DNA of 12,476 bases from an uncultured Eubacteriales bacterium (GTDB lineage Bacteria; Bacillota; Clostridia; Christensenellales; Aristaeellaceae), in NCBI GenBank assembly GCA_900553295.1, contig USCR01000062.1:1-12476 (forward strand), in the 5' to 3' direction. Shown in pieces: positions 6,695-12,476 of the stretch. The notes beneath the pieces were generated by a model. The model searched no databases, was not told where the DNA came from, and saw only the letters and a list, made by a program, of their open reading frames with translations. Every line of letters begins with the position of its first letter. Position 1 is the stretch's first letter. Both the position numbers and the translations under genes were made by a program.

Positions 6695-7492
6695 TCATTC
6701 CTGATAGGCTGCCAGGTCGCTCTCCAGGCAGGCGCGCCAGCGGGCCACCCGCTCAATGTCCCACAACACCCCGTCGGCCAGGGCGGCCTGCAGGGCAAAA
6801 AGCCGCTGAAAGTCCTTGCTCTCCTTGGCCTGGGCCAGGGCCGGGGAGGTGACCGCCTGCGCGGCGGACTGAACATGCTCCAGGTGGGTCAGGCAGCTTT
6901 GCAAAAGCGTCCGGGCGTCCTGGTCCCATTCCCGGGCCAGCACCGTATCCAGCCGCTTCAGCGCCTGGGTGATTTCCTCCGGGGAACGCCCGGCGTAGTA
7001 CTGCCGTTGCAGCCATAGCCAGATTTCCCCCATGAGGTTCCAGTCCTCGTGATAGGCGCCCCCGGTGAAGATCACCCCGCCCTTGTCCAGGGCAAAGTCC
7101 TCGTCCGCATGGATGGCGAAAAAGGGCATGCGGCCGCTGCGCTCGTGGAGCTTGAGCCAGTCCTCGGGCTGGAAGGCGTCCTCGCTGTCCATGGTGAACA
7201 GCGCCGTCCACAGGCCGCAGGGATGCTCCGCCACATGGAAGCGGCTGCGCTCGGGAATCAGCTCCCCGTAGGGATTGGGCGAAATCATCTCCGCCAGAAA
7301 GCCGCAGAATTCGCCGCCCTCCCACCGGGCGTGCCGGGCCACCTGCTCCAGGCGCCTTTGCAGGGTTTCCGGGGGCGCGTATTCCTCCTCCTCATGGAGC
7401 CAGTCCCCGTTGTCCAGCATGGCGCGAACCATGCGCAGCATGTCCTGCTGGCTGCCCACGGCCACCACCCGGGCGCGGTGCAATTTTCCCAT
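6695..7492 (-). CDS. Protein of unknown function, last gene of the ftsY-nadR operon
   Basis: I do not recognise this 265-residue protein. It shows no signal peptide or membrane segment and is probably cytoplasmic. The N-terminus (RARVVAVGSQQDMLRMVRAML, with a mild Rossmann-like strand-helix look but no clear nucleotide motif) is followed by an acidic EEEEYAPPETLQ stretch. A middle part rich in aromatic residues (FHVAEHPCGLWTALFTMDS, then FFAIHADEDFALDKGGVIF) precedes a helical C-terminal half. Ten tryptophans is a high count. The ATG at 7492 has GAGGG overlapping the nadR stop codon (TGAGGG), and the gap to nadR is only 10 bases, so translation is probably coupled. Codon use resembles the neighbours. 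A role connected with NAD salvage or with the Nudix protein can be suggested only from position. The end converges on the thrS terminator. Confidence 0.8.
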   Translation of the reverse strand: MGKLHRARVVAVGSQQDMLRMVRAMLDNGDWLHEEEEYAPPETLQRRLEQVARHARWEGGEFCGFLAEMISPNPYGELIPERSRFHVAEHPCGLWTALFTMDSEDAFQPEDWLKLHERSGRMPFFAIHADEDFALDKGGVIFTGGAYHEDWNLMGEIWLWLQRQYYAGRSPEEITQALKRLDTVLAREWDQDARTLLQSCLTHLEHVQSAAQAVTSPALAQAKESKDFQRLFALQAALADGVLWDIERVARWRACLESDLAAYQE

Positions 7493-7502
7493 GGTGTATC
7501 CC

Positions 7503-8546
7503 TCACTTTTGCGGCAGGTTGAGCATGTTGTCCACCACGTTGATGGCGGTGGTCAGGCGCTGGTTGTAGTCCCCGCGCACCACGATCATCTTGTCCTTGA
7601 AGCCAAACTCCTCGTACAGGCGCATGAGGCGTTCATCCAGCATTTCCCGGCGGGCCTGATCCCCGTTGAGGCGTTGGCCGTCGCTGACCCAGGCCACGTC
7701 CGGCGCCAGATACAGCAGCACGTCGTAGCGGTCGGGATTGATGTAGGCCTCCACCAGCTTGTTGCGGTGGCCCATGTACAGCTCGCTGTAATAATCGGTG
7801 ACCACCGCGTCCGTATCGAAGAAGCACACCTTGTTGGCGGTGCGCAAGGCGTGGTAGTCCTGCTCCGCCTGGAGGTGCGCCATGCGGCCGAAGTCCTCGT
7901 CGGTGAAGATGCTCTCATCCCCGCCCAGGTAAATCTGGGCGTAGTACCGGCCCACCTCCTCGGACCAGGAGGTATTGAACAGCTTGGCCAGGCACTTGGT
8001 CAGGGTGGTTTTGCCGCAGCTCTCCGTGCCGGCAATGAGCACCTTTTTGGCGAAGAAAGGCCGGGCCGGGCCCAGGATGTAGTGCCAGTTGCCCAGGATG
8101 TTGTGGCGGATCTCCGTGGCGGAGATGGGGTAGCGGCTCCGGGCGGGGTCAAAGAGCACCATTTCGCTCTCGGGGAAGTAGGATTGCAGGGTCGCCTCGT
8201 ACTCCCGGTCCCCCACAAAGAAGGCGTCGATGCCCTCGGGCACCACTTCCCGCATCCGGGCCGACCAGGCGGCCCACCCCGCGGGGTACTCGGGGATGTC
8301 CGTCTCGTCCAGCACGCGGACCACGATGTGGTCCATGTCCTGCACCTGCTGGCACAGCCACTGCTTGCGCAGCTGGTAGGTAATCACCGGCATGCCGGCC
8401 TCCCGGCAGATTTTTTCCGTTTGGCGGCGGTTGTCGGAAATGACCACCACCAGCTTCTCGCACCGGGTGGATGCCTCAATAATCTGGTACAGATGCCCGC
8501 GGTGCGGCGGGCAGAACCGGCCGAAGTATACGCCTGTCTTGTACAT
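7503..8546 (-). CDS. nadR: NadR-type NMN adenylyltransferase / nicotinamide riboside kinase
   Basis: This predicted bifunctional salvage enzyme (347 residues) phosphorylates nicotinamide riboside to NMN and adenylylates NMN to NAD. The N-terminal nucleotidyltransferase domain has GRFCPPHRGH (9-18, the GxFxPxHxGH motif) and ISATEIR (141-147). The C-terminal kinase domain has the P-loop GTESCGKT (173-180) and FFDTD (242-246), a Walker B-like strand. The start at 8546 is chosen because GGAGGG lies just upstream and the conserved first strand begins there. A 50-residue in-frame upstream extension overlaps the Nudix gene and looks non-native. The helix-turn-helix present in enterobacterial NadR is absent, so it should not be a repressor. 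No pnuC riboside transporter is in the window. The relative strength of the two activities varies in this family. Confidence 0.9.
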   Translation of the reverse strand: MYKTGVYFGRFCPPHRGHLYQIIEASTRCEKLVVVISDNRRQTEKICREAGMPVITYQLRKQWLCQQVQDMDHIVVRVLDETDIPEYPAGWAAWSARMREVVPEGIDAFFVGDREYEATLQSYFPESEMVLFDPARSRYPISATEIRHNILGNWHYILGPARPFFAKKVLIAGTESCGKTTLTKCLAKLFNTSWSEEVGRYYAQIYLGGDESIFTDEDFGRMAHLQAEQDYHALRTANKVCFFDTDAVVTDYYSELYMGHRNKLVEAYINPDRYDVLLYLAPDVAWVSDGQRLNGDQARREMLDERLMRLYEEFGFKDKMIVVRGDYNQRLTTAINVVDNMLNLPQK

Positions 8547-8565
8547 GGTTGATTCCCTCCGTATA

Positions 8566-8582
8566 CCCGGGAACGCCCCGGG
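8566..8582 (-). repeat. GC-rich hairpin in the Nudix-nadR gap
   Basis: CCCGGG (8566-8571) and CCCGGG (8577-8582) are self-complementary and can form a 6-bp stem with a 5-base loop. It lies 6 bases upstream of the nadR ribosome binding site in the 61-base gap, the longest in this operon. No T-run follows on the minus strand, so it is not a terminator. A modest effect on nadR translation or message stability is possible but inferred. Confidence 0.3.
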
Positions 8583-8607
8583 AAACAATCCTCTGATAAG
8601 GGAGCTG

Positions 8608-9141
8608 TCAGCGCGGCCACTCCGATTCCGGCAGCAGGATGCCACCCTGCCGCAGGCCGAAAACAAACCGCACATACCCTTCCTGCAGGGGCACAAAGCG
8701 CTTTTCCCGGATCATTTGCAGGATCTCCTCCGCCGTGGCCCAGGCCACCTCCGCCACCTCACTGGGCTGCAAGCGAAGGGAGGACAGGTCCACCGCCTGC
8801 TCCACCAGGAAGTAATCGTCAAAGGTGCGCCCCTGGTTGATGGTGAAGGCGGGACGCCTGCCCGTCAGCTCCACCTCGAGGCCCAGCTCCTCCCGTGCCT
8901 CCCGCATGGCGGCCCGGGCGGTGTCCTCCCCGGCCAGGGCGCCGCCTCCGGTGGTGATGTCCCACAGCCCGGACCAGTACTTTTTGAAGGGCTGCCGCCG
9001 CTGGATCAGGATGCGGCCGTCCGGGTGAAAGACCAGGATGTGGGCCATCAGATGATAGATTCCCTCGGGCAGCTTTTCCCCCCGCTCCGCCGTGCGGCCC
9101 AGGGGACGGCGCTGCGCGTCGTATAAATCCATGCGTTCCAT
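8608..9141 (-). CDS. Nudix hydrolase, IPP-isomerase-like subgroup
   Basis: This 177-residue enzyme should hydrolyse a nucleoside diphosphate linked to another group, using Mg2+. The Nudix box is perfect at 66-88: G66, E72, then REAREELGL (80-88), fitting Gx5Ex7REUxEExGU. The opening MDLYDAQRRPLGRT and the GIYHLMAHILVF strand resemble the subgroup related to isopentenyl-diphosphate isomerase and E. coli YfcD, for which substrates are poorly defined. It starts 6 bases after the methyltransferase stop, and its likely ribosome binding site (AAGGAA) lies in the end of that gene. An alternative ATG three codons in has worse spacing. Because nadR follows, an NAD- or ADP-ribose-type substrate is conceivable, but nothing in the sequence proves it. 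Confidence 0.9.
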   Translation of the reverse strand: MERMDLYDAQRRPLGRTAERGEKLPEGIYHLMAHILVFHPDGRILIQRRQPFKKYWSGLWDITTGGGALAGEDTARAAMREAREELGLEVELTGRRPAFTINQGRTFDDYFLVEQAVDLSSLRLQPSEVAEVAWATAEEILQMIREKRFVPLQEGYVRFVFGLRQGGILLPESEWPR

Positions 9142-9147
9142 GTATTT

Positions 9148-9885
9148 TTATTCCTTTTCATGCCTTTGGGTGAAACCATAGATGCCAATGGCCGCCGCCA
9201 CCGCCAGGTTCAGGGAGTCGATGCGGTCGTTGGAGGGAATGCGCACAGGCTGGCCCATGCCCGCAAACTCCCCGGGCAGGCCGCTGCCCTCGTTGCCGAA
9301 AACCAGGGCATAGCGCTCCGGCACGGGCTCCGCCAGGGCCTCGGGCAGGGAACAGGAACCATCCAGCATAAAGGGATACAGGGCATGCGCCGGATAGTCC
9401 GCCCGGTACCGGGCAAAATCATCATAGACCCTTAGGCGCAGGGAGAACATGCTGCCCATGCTGGCACGCACCACCCGGGGATCGAACAGGTCCACGCAGG
9501 GGCGGATGAGCGCCACGTCCTCCACCCCAAAGCCCAGGGCGGTGCGCAGGATGGTCCCCACGTTGCCGCAGTCCGAGGGGTTGTGCAGCACCACATGGGG
9601 TTTGTCCCCGTTCAGCGTGTCCTGAAACTTGGTAAACACCACCGCCGCAAAGCAGTTCTCCTTCCCGGAGACGCGGGCCAGGACCTTGTCGGCCTCCTCC
9701 ACGCGGACATGATGACGCTGCGCCAGGACGATGAGCTTCTCCGCGCCCTCGGTACCCGCGGCCTTGGTATGCAAAAGCAGCCGCCGGGCGCAATCGGCCC
9801 GGTGGAGCAGGCATTCCATGGCGGGAAAAATTCCGGGGGCATAGGCGTAATCCAGTTCCGATTTATAGGGCGACAGGGCGGGCAT
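9148..9885 (-). CDS. SpoU/TrmH-family RNA 2'-O-ribose methyltransferase
   Basis: This 245-residue SPOUT-fold enzyme is predicted to transfer methyl from S-adenosylmethionine to a ribose 2'-OH in rRNA or tRNA. All three SpoU motifs are present: motif 1 NPSDCGNVGTILR (102-114, with the key Asn and Arg), motif 2 FGNEGSGLP (196-204) and motif 3 IPSNDRIDSLNLAVA (216-230). Residues before about 95 hold no clear SpoU motif and could be an RNA substrate-binding region. The motif 3 start reads IPSNDRIDS rather than the more usual IPMxGxxxS, so the target base cannot be assigned. The ATG at 9885 has GAGGAG upstream. It lies 38 bases downstream of ftsY and 6 bases upstream of the Nudix gene, so cotranscription is likely. 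Confidence 0.92.
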   Translation of the reverse strand: MPALSPYKSELDYAYAPGIFPAMECLLHRADCARRLLLHTKAAGTEGAEKLIVLAQRHHVRVEEADKVLARVSGKENCFAAVVFTKFQDTLNGDKPHVVLHNPSDCGNVGTILRTALGFGVEDVALIRPCVDLFDPRVVRASMGSMFSLRLRVYDDFARYRADYPAHALYPFMLDGSCSLPEALAEPVPERYALVFGNEGSGLPGEFAGMGQPVRIPSNDRIDSLNLAVAAAIGIYGFTQRHEKE

Positions 9886-9923
9886 GGTTTCTCCTCTTTC
9901 CCGGTAGCGGCTCCGGCGCAGGC

Positions 9924-10844
9924 TTACTCCTGCTTGCCGAAGAGCGCCTTTGTAAATTCCTTGGCGTCAAAGGGCTGGAGGTCGTCAATGCCCTCGCCCA
10001 CGCCGATGTACCACACGGGCACGTTCAGCTCCTGGCGGATGGACAGGGCGATGCCGCCCTTGGCCGTGCCGTCCAGCTTGGTAAGGATGATGCCGCCGAT
10101 CTCCGCAAACTCCTTGAAGGTGCGGGCCTGGTTCAGGCCGTTCTGGCCGGTGGTGGCGTCCAGCACCAGGATGCAGCGCACGTCCGCCTCGGGATATTCC
10201 CGGTCGATCACCTTGCGCATCTTGGCCAGCTCATCCATCAGGTTCTTTTTGTTGTGCAGCCGGCCGGCGGTGTCCACGATGAGCAGGTCGGCCTCCTGGG
10301 CCTTGGCGGCCTTCACCGCGTCGAACACCACGGCGGCGGGGTCTGCGCCCTCCTCATGCTTGATGATGGGCACCCGGGCGCGCTCGGCCCAAATGGTCAG
10401 CTGCTCGGCGGCGGCGGCGCGGAAGGTATCCCCCGCGCAGAGCATCACCTTGCGGCCAATGGACTGAAAGCGCAGGGCCAGCTTGCCGATGGTGGTGGTT
10501 TTGCCCACGCCGTTGACGCCCACCATGAGCATCACCATGGGCCATCGCAGGGGCGGGCGGGGGATATCCATCTGGGCGGCGATGATGTCCATGAGTGCCT
10601 GGCGGGCCTGCCCGGCATAGCGCAGGTTCTGCTTTTTCACCTGCTCCCGCAGCTCGTCCAGGATCACGGTGGTGGCCTTCACGCCGCAGTCCGCCAGGAG
10701 CAGAGCATCCTCCAGCTCCTCATAGAAATCCTCGTCGATTTTCCGATCCTCCCGGGTAATTTCGTCCACCTTTTCGGTGAGGTTTCCCCGGGTTTTACTC
10801 AGGCCCGAAAACAGGCGGGCAAATAATCCTTTTTTTTCTGGCAT
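9924..10844 (-). CDS. ftsY: Signal recognition particle receptor FtsY
   Basis: FtsY is the membrane-associated GTPase that receives SRP-bound ribosomes and hands them to the Sec translocon (306 residues). An N-domain four-helix region (about 20-95) precedes the SRP-type GTPase: P-loop GVNGVGKT (109-116), DTFRAAAAEQL (139-149), DTAGR (191-195) and TKLDG (255-259), followed by the family-typical C-terminal GxGEGIDDLQPFDA. The acidic A domain of E. coli FtsY is lacking and the protein opens with a short basic stretch (MPEKKGLFARLFSGLSK), as in many Gram-positive FtsYs, which could help bind membrane. The ATG at 10844 has AAAGGA at 10857-10862, a slightly long spacing; upstream ATGs are out of frame. 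It is first in the minus-strand operon. ffh is not in the window. Confidence 0.97.
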   Translation of the reverse strand: MPEKKGLFARLFSGLSKTRGNLTEKVDEITREDRKIDEDFYEELEDALLLADCGVKATTVILDELREQVKKQNLRYAGQARQALMDIIAAQMDIPRPPLRWPMVMLMVGVNGVGKTTTIGKLALRFQSIGRKVMLCAGDTFRAAAAEQLTIWAERARVPIIKHEEGADPAAVVFDAVKAAKAQEADLLIVDTAGRLHNKKNLMDELAKMRKVIDREYPEADVRCILVLDATTGQNGLNQARTFKEFAEIGGIILTKLDGTAKGGIALSIRQELNVPVWYIGVGEGIDDLQPFDAKEFTKALFGKQE

Positions 10845-10860
10845 GATGTACAGGCATCCT

Positions 10861-10872
10861 TTCCCATGGGAA
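10861..10872. repeat. 12-bp perfect palindrome near the ftsY ribosome binding site
   Basis: TTCCCATGGGAA is a perfect 12-bp palindrome. It lies just inside the predicted ftsY transcript (start about 10881) and runs into the AAAGGA ribosome binding site. It could be a repressor operator below the promoter or a chance palindrome. A protein binding here would block ftsY more directly than pyk. Confidence 0.35.
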
Positions 10873-10887
10873 TATTACAGCATGGAT

Positions 10888-10916
10888 AGTGTAACACAGG
10901 GGGCGGAGGGATGCAA
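10888..10916 (-). promoter_or_regulatory. Candidate promoter of the ftsY operon
   Basis: On the minus strand TTGCAT (plus 10911-10916) and TACACT (plus 10888-10893) are spaced by 17 bases, giving a start near 10881 and a leader of about 37 bases before ftsY. The match is four of six at each box with ideal spacing. No better promoter is seen between the divergent genes. Confidence 0.6.
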
Positions 10917-10948
10917 GGCTTTGCGCCATCGCCCCGGCGCAAAAAGCC
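10917..10948. promoter_or_regulatory. Imperfect inverted repeat between divergent -35 boxes
   Basis: GGCTTTGCGCC (10917-10927) and GGCGCAAAAAGCC (10936-10948) are inverted repeats: 11 paired positions with a two-A insertion in the right arm and an 8-base centre. The core TTTGCGCC/GGCGCAAA is perfect. The element begins immediately after the -35 box of the ftsY promoter and ends 4 bases before that of pyk. No T-run follows on either strand, so it does not look like a terminator. It is a candidate shared operator; the regulator is unknown. Confidence 0.45.
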
Positions 10949-10952
10949 CTCT

Positions 10953-10980
10953 TTGCAAGCGTTGCCAAATCGTGTATAAT
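10953..10980 (+). promoter_or_regulatory. Promoter of pyk
   Basis: TTGCAA (10953-10958) and the perfect -10 TATAAT (10975-10980) are spaced by 16 bases, or TTTGCA by 17. The predicted start is about 10987, leaving a leader of about 77 bases. Confidence 0.8.
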
Positions 10981-11025
10981 AAGAAACTGGATTTACTTGT
11001 TCATTTTTCCAAATACAAGATCATG

Positions 11026-11044
11026 CGCGCCGTTTTCCGGCGCG
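11026..11044 (+). repeat. Hairpin in the pyk 5' leader
   Basis: CGCGCCG (11026-11032) and CGGCGCG (11038-11044) form a perfect 7-bp stem with loop TTTTC. It ends about 8 bases before the GGAG ribosome binding site (11053-11056) and does not cover it. It could protect the 5' end or be a protein-binding hairpin. It has no T-run after it, so it is not an attenuator. Confidence 0.4.
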
Positions 11045-11063
11045 GGAAGGATGGAGATGCCCT

Positions 11064-12434
11064 GTGACCCAGCCCTTACGCAGAACGAAGATCGTGTGCA
11101 CCATGGGCCCGAACCTGTTTGAAAAGGGGCTCATCAAGCCCCTGATGCTGGCGGGTATGGACGTGGCCCGGTTCAACTTTTCCCACGACACCCATGAAAA
11201 CCACCTCAAGCGCTACCAGGAGGTATGCCGCCTGCGGGAGGAGCTGGGGTTGCCCGTGGCCACCATGCTGGACACCAAGGGCCCGGAGATCCGCATTGGC
11301 ACCTTTGGGGAAAACAGCGTTACCCTGGACGCCGGTCAGCTGTTCACCCTGACCACCGAGGACGTGGTGGGCGATGAGACCCGCGTCAGCGTCAGCTACA
11401 AAGATTTGCCCCGGGATGTGAAGCCCGGCTGCTCCATCCTCATTGACGACGGCCTGGTGGGCATGACCGTGGAGCGGGTGACGGATACGGAGGTTTGCTG
11501 CAAGGTGAACAACAGCGGCACCATCTCCAACCGAAAGGGCGTCAACATCCCCGATGTGCACCTGACCATGCCCTTCATCAGCGACAAGGACCGGGAGGAT
11601 ATCCTTTTCGCCATTGAAAACGGCTTTGACTTCATTGCCGCTTCCTTTACCCGCAACGCCGACGACATCATGCAGATCCGCCACATTATGGCGGAGAAGA
11701 ACTGCACCTCCATCAACATCATCGCCAAGATTGAAAACATGGAGGGTGTGGAGCACATTGACGAGATCCTCCGGGTAGCGGACGCCATCATGGTGGCCCG
11801 GGGTGACATGGGCGTGGAAATTCCCCTGGAGGAAGTCCCCGTCCTGCAAAAGCTCCTCATCAAAAAGTGCTACGCCGCGGGCAAGCCGGCCATCACCGCC
11901 ACGCAGATGCTGGACTCCATGATGAAGTCTCCCCGCCCCACCCGGGCGGAAACCACCGACGTGGCCAACGCCATTTACGACGGCACCAGCGCCATTATGC
12001 TCTCCGGGGAAACCGCCGCGGGCATGTATCCCCTGGAGGCCGTGGAGACCATGGCGCGCATTGCCATGCGGGCCGAGGCCAGCATTGACTACGAGGGCCG
12101 CTTCCGCAAGCGCGCCTACGGCACCTCCACCAATGTGACCAGCGCCATCAGCCACGCCACGGTCACCTCCGCCCACGACCTGCGCGCCAGTGCCATTATC
12201 ACCGTAACCAAGTCCGGCACCACGGCCCGGGTCATTTCCAAGTACCGGCCCAACTGCGCCATCATTGGCTGCACCACCTCCGAAACCGTATGGCGTCAGC
12301 TTTCCCTGAGCTGGGGTGTTGTGCCGCTGATGATTCAGGAGGAGAGCAACACCGACGATCTTTTCGAGCACGCGGTGGACAGCGCCGTGAACGCCGGGCT
12401 GATCAAGGATGGGGAATTGGTGTATTTCTATTAA
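11064..12434 (+). CDS. pyk: Pyruvate kinase, short form
   Basis: This enzyme makes pyruvate and ATP from phosphoenolpyruvate and ADP in the last step of glycolysis (456 residues). Visible motifs are RTKIVCTMGP at the start of the barrel, FNFSHDTHENH (37-47), TKGPEIR (71-77), the signature INIIAKIENMEG (217-228, catalytic K222 and metal ligand E224) and ARGDMG (245-250, metal ligand D248). The segment MLDSMMKSPRPTRAETTDVA (282-301) is typical of the family. The B domain spans about 72-168 and the C domain about 345-456. The Glu in TKGPEIR (E75, rabbit E117) predicts K+ dependence. The C-terminal PEP-utilising-like extension of Bacillus is absent. The start is a GTG at 11064 with GGAG 7 bases upstream, and the frame opens directly into the conserved first strand. 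It has its own promoter. No terminator is seen in the 42 bases after the stop. Confidence 0.97.
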   Translation: MTQPLRRTKIVCTMGPNLFEKGLIKPLMLAGMDVARFNFSHDTHENHLKRYQEVCRLREELGLPVATMLDTKGPEIRIGTFGENSVTLDAGQLFTLTTEDVVGDETRVSVSYKDLPRDVKPGCSILIDDGLVGMTVERVTDTEVCCKVNNSGTISNRKGVNIPDVHLTMPFISDKDREDILFAIENGFDFIAASFTRNADDIMQIRHIMAEKNCTSINIIAKIENMEGVEHIDEILRVADAIMVARGDMGVEIPLEEVPVLQKLLIKKCYAAGKPAITATQMLDSMMKSPRPTRAETTDVANAIYDGTSAIMLSGETAAGMYPLEAVETMARIAMRAEASIDYEGRFRKRAYGTSTNVTSAISHATVTSAHDLRASAIITVTKSGTTARVISKYRPNCAIIGCTTSETVWRQLSLSWGVVPLMIQEESNTDDLFEHAVDSAVNAGLIKDGELVYFY

Positions 12435-12476
12435 CGCTGCCGCTGCATTGGGTGATGGAAGGGACTTGCTGTTCTA

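Noticed and set aside
4564..6876. A 770-codon open frame on the minus strand opposite thrS
   Set aside because: Its translation is low-complexity and rich in His, Leu, Val, Gly and Ala, a mirror of GC-rich third positions. It crosses the T-box and the thrS terminator and matches no family, while thrS on the other strand is certain.
7275..8552. A 425-codon plus-strand open frame across nadR and the unknown gene
   Set aside because: It is antisense to nadR, whose catalytic motifs are intact, and its translation is repetitive His/Val/Gly-rich sequence without a recognisable domain.
8547..8696. Upstream in-frame extension of NadR by 50 residues
   Set aside because: It overlaps the end of the Nudix gene, is Cys/Arg-rich and family-unlike, and the ATG at 8546 has a good GGAGGG site.
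11076..12371. A 431-codon open frame antisense to pyk, and similar frames opposite potA, potC and potD (694-1638, 2309-3571, 3756-4574)
   Set aside because: All lie opposite confidently identified genes, show the same biased composition and lack ribosome binding sites.
1..12476. CRISPR arrays, insertion sequences, tRNA genes or a defence system
   Set aside because: No direct-repeat arrays, transposase motifs, tRNA-like cloverleaf sequences or defence-family domains were seen on reading both strands. The genes are ordinary housekeeping families of similar composition.

Overview
The window looks like a chromosomal housekeeping segment from a GC-rich Gram-positive-lineage bacterium, most likely a member of the Clostridia or a close relative. 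The reasons are a complete T-box leader in front of thrS, strong AGGAGG-type ribosome binding sites, GTG and TTG starts, a clostridial-type threonyl-tRNA synthetase (CPGG motif 2 variant), a compact FtsY without an acidic N-terminal domain, and consensus sigma-70-type promoters. By eye the base composition is GC-rich, with G/C at most third codon positions. This also explains the many long open frames antisense to real genes. I see no mobile elements, CRISPR arrays, tRNA or rRNA genes, or prophage genes.

Region 1 (1-4523, plus strand) is a polyamine uptake operon: an XRE-cupin regulator, then potA, potB, potC and potD. The regulator has a TTG start and a perfect inverted repeat around its ribosome binding site. 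potA/potB and potB/potC each overlap by 4 bases, while potD follows after a 64-base gap with a small hairpin. PotABC form the membrane importer, PotD delivers spermidine or putrescine, and the regulator probably senses a polyamine and controls the operon. The operon promoter lies outside the window.

Region 2 (4524-6675, plus strand) is thrS with its own near-consensus promoter (TTGACA, 17 bases, TATACT), a threonine T-box riboswitch (4577-4814; candidate specifier ACC, T-box motif 4746-4760, terminator/antiterminator switch), the synthetase gene and a strong intrinsic terminator. The 340 bases without a gene between potD and thrS are almost wholly this promoter and leader. The synthetase lacks the usual N-terminal TGS domain but keeps the editing and catalytic domains.

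Region 3 (6695-10916, minus strand) reads, in transcription order, ftsY (SRP receptor), a SpoU/TrmH-family RNA 2'-O-methyltransferase, a Nudix hydrolase, nadR (nicotinamide riboside/NMN salvage) and a 265-residue protein I do not recognise. Gaps are 6-61 bases, so this is probably one transcript from a promoter at 10888-10916.

Region 4 (10845-12476) is the 219-base divergent ftsY/pyk control region and pyk, a pyruvate kinase without the C-terminal extension found in Bacillus. The control region holds two opposed promoters, an imperfect inverted repeat fitting exactly between their -35 boxes, and a 12-bp palindrome near the ftsY ribosome binding site. After the pyk stop at 12434 the last 42 bases show no gene or terminator.

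No previously undescribed multi-gene system is evident. The best leads are the symmetric elements at 10-36 and 10861-10948, the TGS-less ThrRS under T-box control, the PotD without a lipid-anchor cysteine, and the orphan gene at 6695-7492.
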